Of a stretch of DNA of 64,000 bases, positions 60,169 to 64,000 are shown piece by piece (within the stretch, counting starts at the first letter, position 1; the number at the start of each line of letters is the position of its first letter). Position numbers and translations under genes: made by a program. The notes under the pieces were generated by a model, which saw only the letters and a program-made list of their open reading frames with translations, made no database searches and had not been told where the DNA came from. The stretch spans positions 1-64,000 of the forward strand of contig CAWUIM010000005.1 of NCBI GenBank assembly GCA_963922595.1, read 5' to 3'. Origin of the DNA: JAJFFW01 sp963922595. GTDB taxonomy: Bacteria; Pseudomonadota; Alphaproteobacteria; Caulobacterales; Parvularculaceae.

Positions 60169-61050
60169 CTAGTGTGCCAGTAACATCGGTATCTCAGACT
60201 CGCGCAGCAGATATCGCGTAAAACCGCCCCAGATAACTTCCCTCAAGCGGCTATGCGAATATGCGCCCATTACAATGAGATCGGCGTCTTTGTTGTTTGC
60301 AAGCGTCAGAAAAGCCTCCTCCGGATCCTCGCCTTTGCCAAGCTTGGCGGAAAGGCTCGTGGCGTGAACGCCGTGCAGCTTCAGATGCGACGCCGCATGC
60401 CCCGGCGGCTCGCAGCCGTAACGGGTCTCACCGACCGAGGCGACGATCACATGGCGCGCTTCTTTCAGGATCGGCAGCGCGGCGGCGATTGCGCGCGCAG
60501 CCTCCCGCCCGCCGTCCCAGGCTACGATCACTGTTTCAGGAAACTCGAAATCCGATGCAGCGCTCGGCGCGATCAACACCGGTCGGCCGGACTGAAAAAC
60601 CAACTCCTCTATCAGCTCGACCTCGTCTTGCGGCGCCTCGCCGGCAGACTTGCCGAGCACGGTCAGATCGGCGATCCGCCCGCGTTTTGAAAAATCATAG
60701 GATGTCGCCGGATCGACATCGCTCCAGGCCGCCGTCGCGCCCTTGTCTTCGGTGTGTTCGGCTTCATCGTAAAAGCCGACCTCATGCTTTTCGCAATAAT
60801 CCTCATAGAGGACTTTCAACTTCGCCGCCTCTTCATTGGCGCGCTCATTCAGCGTCTCAATGGTGGAGCGCACATAATTGACAGCGATAGGATAATATCC
60901 GCCGCCTAATTGCTGCACCGTGATCGGCGGGCGCATATAAATTACGTCGAGATGCGACTTGAACCGATCAGCGAGCGTGACAGCGGCGCTGAGCGCAAGC
61001 GGTCCTGTTTCATCTTTCAGGAACGGGACCATAATTTTCTGAATTGCCAT
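60169..61050 (-). CDS. Universal stress protein (UspA family)
   Basis: The ATG at 61050 (GGAG upstream) gives 293 residues, about two Usp domains. The first begins IQKIMVPFLKDETGPLALSAAVTLADRF. The second begins FPETVIVAWDGGREAARAIAAALP and ends DLIVMGAYSHSRLREVIWGGFTRYLL, carrying the Gly-rich nucleotide loop. It is likely a stress-tolerance protein; the biochemistry is not defined. Two FNR/FixK-type boxes stand in the divergent region before it and the phasin gene. Confidence 0.9.
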   Translation of the reverse strand: MAIQKIMVPFLKDETGPLALSAAVTLADRFKSHLDVIYMRPPITVQQLGGGYYPIAVNYVRSTIETLNERANEEAAKLKVLYEDYCEKHEVGFYDEAEHTEDKGATAAWSDVDPATSYDFSKRGRIADLTVLGKSAGEAPQDEVELIEELVFQSGRPVLIAPSAASDFEFPETVIVAWDGGREAARAIAAALPILKEARHVIVASVGETRYGCEPPGHAASHLKLHGVHATSLSAKLGKGEDPEEAFLTLANNKDADLIVMGAYSHSRLREVIWGGFTRYLLRESEIPMLLAH

Positions 61051-61105
61051 GGGCGGACATCTCCATTGTTCCGCGCCACGGTAATAACAGCGCAAGCCTC
61101 AATCA

Positions 61106-61156
61106 TTGACGCGGATCAAGGGGTTGCAGACTGCGCCGCGACTTGATCGAAATCAG
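61106..61156. promoter_or_regulatory. Pair of FNR/FixK boxes between uspA-like and phasin genes
   Basis: TTGACGCGGATCAA (61106-61119) and TTGATCGAAATCAG (61143-61156) lie 23 bp apart in the divergent promoter. The first with TATTAC at 61081-61086 fits the uspA-like gene. The second with TACTCT at 61179-61184 places its centre near -41.5 for the phasin gene. Confidence 0.7.
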
Positions 61157-61221
61157 TTTCCCCCTCCTCGCCGCCGCGTACTCTCACACGCATAACGCGT
61201 TTTATCGAGGAGAATTCTCTA

Positions 61222-61653
61222 ATGGCGAAGAACAATTCTGGGAAATCGGAACAAAAAGAAGTCGGCCAAATGCCGATGTTCGATCCGGCCGAATTCACGA
61301 AATTCGGAACCCGTAATCTCGAAGTGGCGACCCGTGCTGCGCGCGCCTATTATAACGGTATGTCGAAACTTAACCGGGAAATGATGAACTTCGTCAATGC
61401 GCGCGTCAAAAAAGATATGGAAACCGCCCGCTCCTTCATGACGTCGAAAAACACCGAGTCTGCTTTTCATACGCAGGCGGAGTTTCTCGAAGGCGCTATC
61501 CGCGATTACGCCGACGAAACATCGAAAATCATGCATATGGCGGCGGATATGGCGCATGCCACGCTGGCGCCCGTCGAAGAGCGCGCCGAAGAAATGTTGC
61601 ATGATTTCGATGATCGCGCTGAAGTCATCAAACAAAAACCTGCAGCCGAGTAA
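61222..61653 (+). CDS. Phasin-family protein
   Basis: A 143-residue, largely helical protein (NLEVATRAARAYYNGMSKLNREM, MHMAADMAHATLAPVEERAE) of the phasin type that coats polyhydroxyalkanoate granules or binds stress partners. GAGGAG precedes the start. An FNR/FixK-type box suggests that it is made at low oxygen. No PHA synthase is in the window. Confidence 0.8.
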   Translation: MAKNNSGKSEQKEVGQMPMFDPAEFTKFGTRNLEVATRAARAYYNGMSKLNREMMNFVNARVKKDMETARSFMTSKNTESAFHTQAEFLEGAIRDYADETSKIMHMAADMAHATLAPVEERAEEMLHDFDDRAEVIKQKPAAE

Positions 61654-61682
61654 ACGCCAAACACTTCATCGGTCGCGCAGCT

Positions 61683-62867
61683 TCAAGCATTTTGGATTAA
61701 CCGAAACGTGTGCCGCGCAATCATTAATTCCTCATTGGTGGGAATGACCCAGGCGGACGGCGCGCTTTCCGCCGTCGTCAAACGCGGGCCGCCCGCATGA
61801 TTGGCGTCTTCATCAAGCGAAAAGCCGAGCCACGCACAGCCTCTTAACACCTGATCGCGAATATAGGCGGCGTTTTCCCCGACCCCCGCTGTAAAGACAA
61901 TCGCGTCGACGCCGCCCATCGCAGCGGCGAGCGAGCCCATTTCTCGAACGATGCGGCGGACAAAGTGGGCGATCGCTTCATCGGCTTCCGTCTCGGTGCT
62001 GGCGAGAAGCGCGCGAATATCGCCGCTGAGGCCGGAAAGACCGAGAAGGCCGGACTCGTTGTAAAGACAATCCTCAATATCCTCCGCACGCATCTTTTTT
62101 TCCTGAAGGAGGTGTAAGACGACGCCCGGATCGAGCGCGCCGCAGCGGGTCGCCATGGGCAAACCGTCGAGCGCCGTAAACCCCATCGTCGTCGCGACGC
62201 TCTTGCCATCGGCGAGGGCGCACATGCTCGCCCCTGCCCCAAGGTGCGCGACGATCACCCGATCTTTTGGATAATTGCCCAGCGCATCGGCGAGCGCGTC
62301 AGCGATATACTCGTAGGACAGCCCATGGAAGCCGTATCGGATAACGCCTCCATCCATGAATTTACGGGGGATGGCGAATATTTGTTCGATAAGCGGCTGC
62401 GTCCGGTGAAACGCCGTATCGAAGCACGCCGCTTGTTTTGACAACGGGCAAAGAACAGTCATCGCCGCAACACCGGCCAGATTGTGCGGTTGGTGACCCG
62501 GCGCCAGCGGCGTCAACGCACCGAGACGGCGCATCGTCTCATTGTCGAGCAACACAGGCGCGGCGTAATCAGCGCCGCCATGAACGACGCGGTGACCGGC
62601 GCCGATGACCTCAGCGCCGTTCAGCGCTTCATCGAGCCATCCGAGGAGGAACGTCCACGCTGTTTCGTGATCGCGCACCACTTCCGGCTGTAAGGTGACG
62701 CCGCCGTCAGGGACCGCCGATCCGCTTACTGAGAATGTAGCATTGCCGTCAAGATCGGATAGGCTTCCGCGCACGCTTGGCTCTTCAATGAGCCGTCCAC
62801 GTTCAGTATCAAAAATGGCGAACTTGATGCTGGAGGAGCCCGCGTTCAGGGTCAGGAGCTTACTCAT
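61683..62867 (-). CDS. ackA: Acetate kinase
   Basis: A 394-residue ASKHA-fold kinase. TLNAGSSSIKFAIF opens the protein, GFHGLSYEYIAD is the signature, and GMGSLAAAMGG-like EMGSLAAAMGGVDAIVFTAGVGEN is near the C terminus. It makes acetate and ATP from acetyl phosphate. It overlaps the upstream phosphotransacetylase gene by four bases, giving a Pta-Ack ATP-forming route suited to oxygen shortage. Confidence 0.94.
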   Translation of the reverse strand: MSKLLTLNAGSSSIKFAIFDTERGRLIEEPSVRGSLSDLDGNATFSVSGSAVPDGGVTLQPEVVRDHETAWTFLLGWLDEALNGAEVIGAGHRVVHGGADYAAPVLLDNETMRRLGALTPLAPGHQPHNLAGVAAMTVLCPLSKQAACFDTAFHRTQPLIEQIFAIPRKFMDGGVIRYGFHGLSYEYIADALADALGNYPKDRVIVAHLGAGASMCALADGKSVATTMGFTALDGLPMATRCGALDPGVVLHLLQEKKMRAEDIEDCLYNESGLLGLSGLSGDIRALLASTETEADEAIAHFVRRIVREMGSLAAAMGGVDAIVFTAGVGENAAYIRDQVLRGCAWLGFSLDEDANHAGGPRLTTAESAPSAWVIPTNEELMIARHTFRLIQNA

Positions 62868-64000
62868 GAAGACGCCGCCGATTGTTTGAGATGAAAGAGC
62901 TTTGCGATCGCGCTCGCCGCGGCGCGCGGTAACGCGCCTTCGGCCCGGCTTGTGAGAATGATCGGAACCCGCGCGCCAAGCACGATGCCGGCGGCCACAG
63001 CGCCCGCGAGATAATCGAGCTCTTTGGCCAGCATATTGCCGGCTTCCAGATCGGGCACGATCAGAATATCCGCGTCGCCGGCCACGGGCGAATGCAGCCC
63101 CTTCGCCGACGCGGCCGCTTTCGAAATCGCGTTATCGAAGGCGAGCGGGCCGTCGATGACGCCGCCGGAAATTTGTCCGCGATCGGCCATCTTGCAGAGC
63201 GCCGCCGCATCAAGCGTCGACCGAAGTTTCGGATAAACCGATTCAACCGCGGAAAGGATCGCGACCTTGGGCGCTGCAACGCCAAGCGCGCGCGCCAGGT
63301 CGATCGCGTTCTGAACAATATCGCGCTTGTCTTCGAGGTCAGGAGCGATATTGATCGCCGCATCGCTTATGAACAAAAGCTTCTCATATGCGGGCGTGTC
63401 CATCACATAAATATGGCTGATCCGGCGTTCGGTGCGGATACCGCGTGTCTTCGAGACCACCTCGCCCATCAGCTCGTCCGTGTGGAGCGCGCCTTTCATC
63501 AACGCTTCAAGCGCGCCCTCCCGCGCCAACGCCACCGCCTTGGCGGCCGCCGCGTGACTGTGCGGCGTATCCACAAGCTCTACTCGCGACAAATCGAAGG
63601 CGGCTTCGTCAGCCGCAGCTTCAATCTTCTTTTTCGGTCCGATCAGAACAGGCGCAATGAGGTCCGCGTCCATGGCGGCGGCGACGCCTTCAATGGCGAT
63701 TTTATTGACGGGATGGACGACGCCCGTGCGGATCGGCTCGCCGCGGCGCGCCTCTTTAATAACGGCGTTAAGCAACGCGCCATATTCATGGAGAAACGCC
63801 TTCGGCAAATCTGTCAGCGGCCGTTTTATTTTCGTATCAGGGGCCAGAACGACGGCTTCCCCGGTAATGACGATATCGCCCTTCTGGTTACGACCTTCGC
63901 ACGCAAATACAATTTCGTTTCCGTCCCGCTTCTCTTGAACAACGACGCTAATCGCAATTTCGTCGCCGATCCGCACCGGCTTCAGAAATTTCAGTCCTTG
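62864..64000 (-). CDS. MaoC/phosphate acyltransferase fusion, 5' end beyond window
   Basis: The frame is open through the window edge (upstream codons read LKFLKPVRIGDEI, the end of a MaoC/hot-dog domain), so it is partial. From about 60 residues in, a phosphate acetyl/butyryltransferase domain runs to the end (AIEGVAAAMDADLIAPVLIGP, LLFISDAAINIAPDLEDKRDI, DADILIVPDLEAGNMLAKEL). The fusion is known in alphaproteobacteria as a MaoC-phosphotransacetylase. It supplies acyl phosphate to the following acetate kinase, which it overlaps by four bases. Acyl specificity (acetyl or butyryl) cannot be read. Confidence 0.88.
   Translation of the reverse strand, partial: QGLKFLKPVRIGDEIAISVVVQEKRDGNEIVFACEGRNQKGDIVITGEAVVLAPDTKIKRPLTDLPKAFLHEYGALLNAVIKEARRGEPIRTGVVHPVNKIAIEGVAAAMDADLIAPVLIGPKKKIEAAADEAAFDLSRVELVDTPHSHAAAAKAVALAREGALEALMKGALHTDELMGEVVSKTRGIRTERRISHIYVMDTPAYEKLLFISDAAINIAPDLEDKRDIVQNAIDLARALGVAAPKVAILSAVESVYPKLRSTLDAAALCKMADRGQISGGVIDGPLAFDNAISKAAASAKGLHSPVAGDADILIVPDLEAGNMLAKELDYLAGAVAAGIVLGARVPIILTSRAEGALPRAAASAIAKLFHLKQSAASS

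Overview
The window reads as a GC-rich alphaproteobacterial chromosome segment, most likely from a free-living marine, carotenoid-making, facultatively microaerobic bacterium. The grounds are two large Caulobacter-type TonB receptors, a complete zeaxanthin-type crt gene set, a FixL-FixJ-FixK oxygen circuit with FNR/FixK boxes, and acyl-CoA carboxylase and phasin genes. The genus cannot be fixed from the sequence alone. I saw no rRNA, tRNA, CRISPR array, insertion sequence or prophage.

Regions. 1-6.6 kb: a broken glycerol kinase end, an alpha-galactosidase, a sodium:solute symporter, galK and galT. GlpR-like operators sit at the symporter, possibly at galT, and at the distant glpD (33.5-35.1 kb). 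Together this suggests use of a galactosyl-glycerol compound. 6.7-13.8 kb: a tightly coupled acyclic-terpene/branched acyl-CoA carboxylase operon (AtuA-like protein, carboxylase beta, enoyl-CoA hydratase, biotin-carrying alpha subunit, TIGR03084-like protein). 13.9-19.5 kb: a TonB receptor with a duplicated beta-helix lipoprotein. 19.9-21.2 kb: two small envelope genes. 21.4-30.4 kb: carotenoid genes in two opposed operons, crtE-ABC-ABC-crtZ and crtY-crtI-crtB, plus a second hydroxylase. 30.6-35.1 kb: a TonB receptor and glpD.

35.4-51.1 kb is the most unusual part, and some of it looks AT-richer than its surroundings. It holds a three-gene envelope operon, a divergent cytosolic subtilase, a two-gene operon ending in a 1308-residue DyP-peroxidase/cytochrome P450 fusion, a cyclase-like/P-loop ATPase/TPR regulator next to a CRP-family activator, and a second three-gene envelope operon. 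Three promoter regions serving four transcription units carry the same CRP-type palindrome, CGTGA-N6-TCAC, placed close to -41.5 from a plausible -10 element. The adjacent CRP has the R-E-x-x-x-R recognition residues expected for GTGA half-sites. I propose these genes form one regulon and perhaps one undescribed envelope/oxidation system.

51.3-64 kb is a low-oxygen island: cytochrome c, cytochrome b561, DUF302, FixL, FixJ, a VIT1-like carrier, FixK, Hsp20, a kinase-like protein, UspA, a phasin, acetate kinase and a MaoC-phosphotransacetylase. FixK/FNR boxes (TTGAy-N4-rTCAr) lie before several of them. A 120-bp element with perfect 24-bp inverted ends sits in what appears to be the leader of the cytochrome b561 gene.
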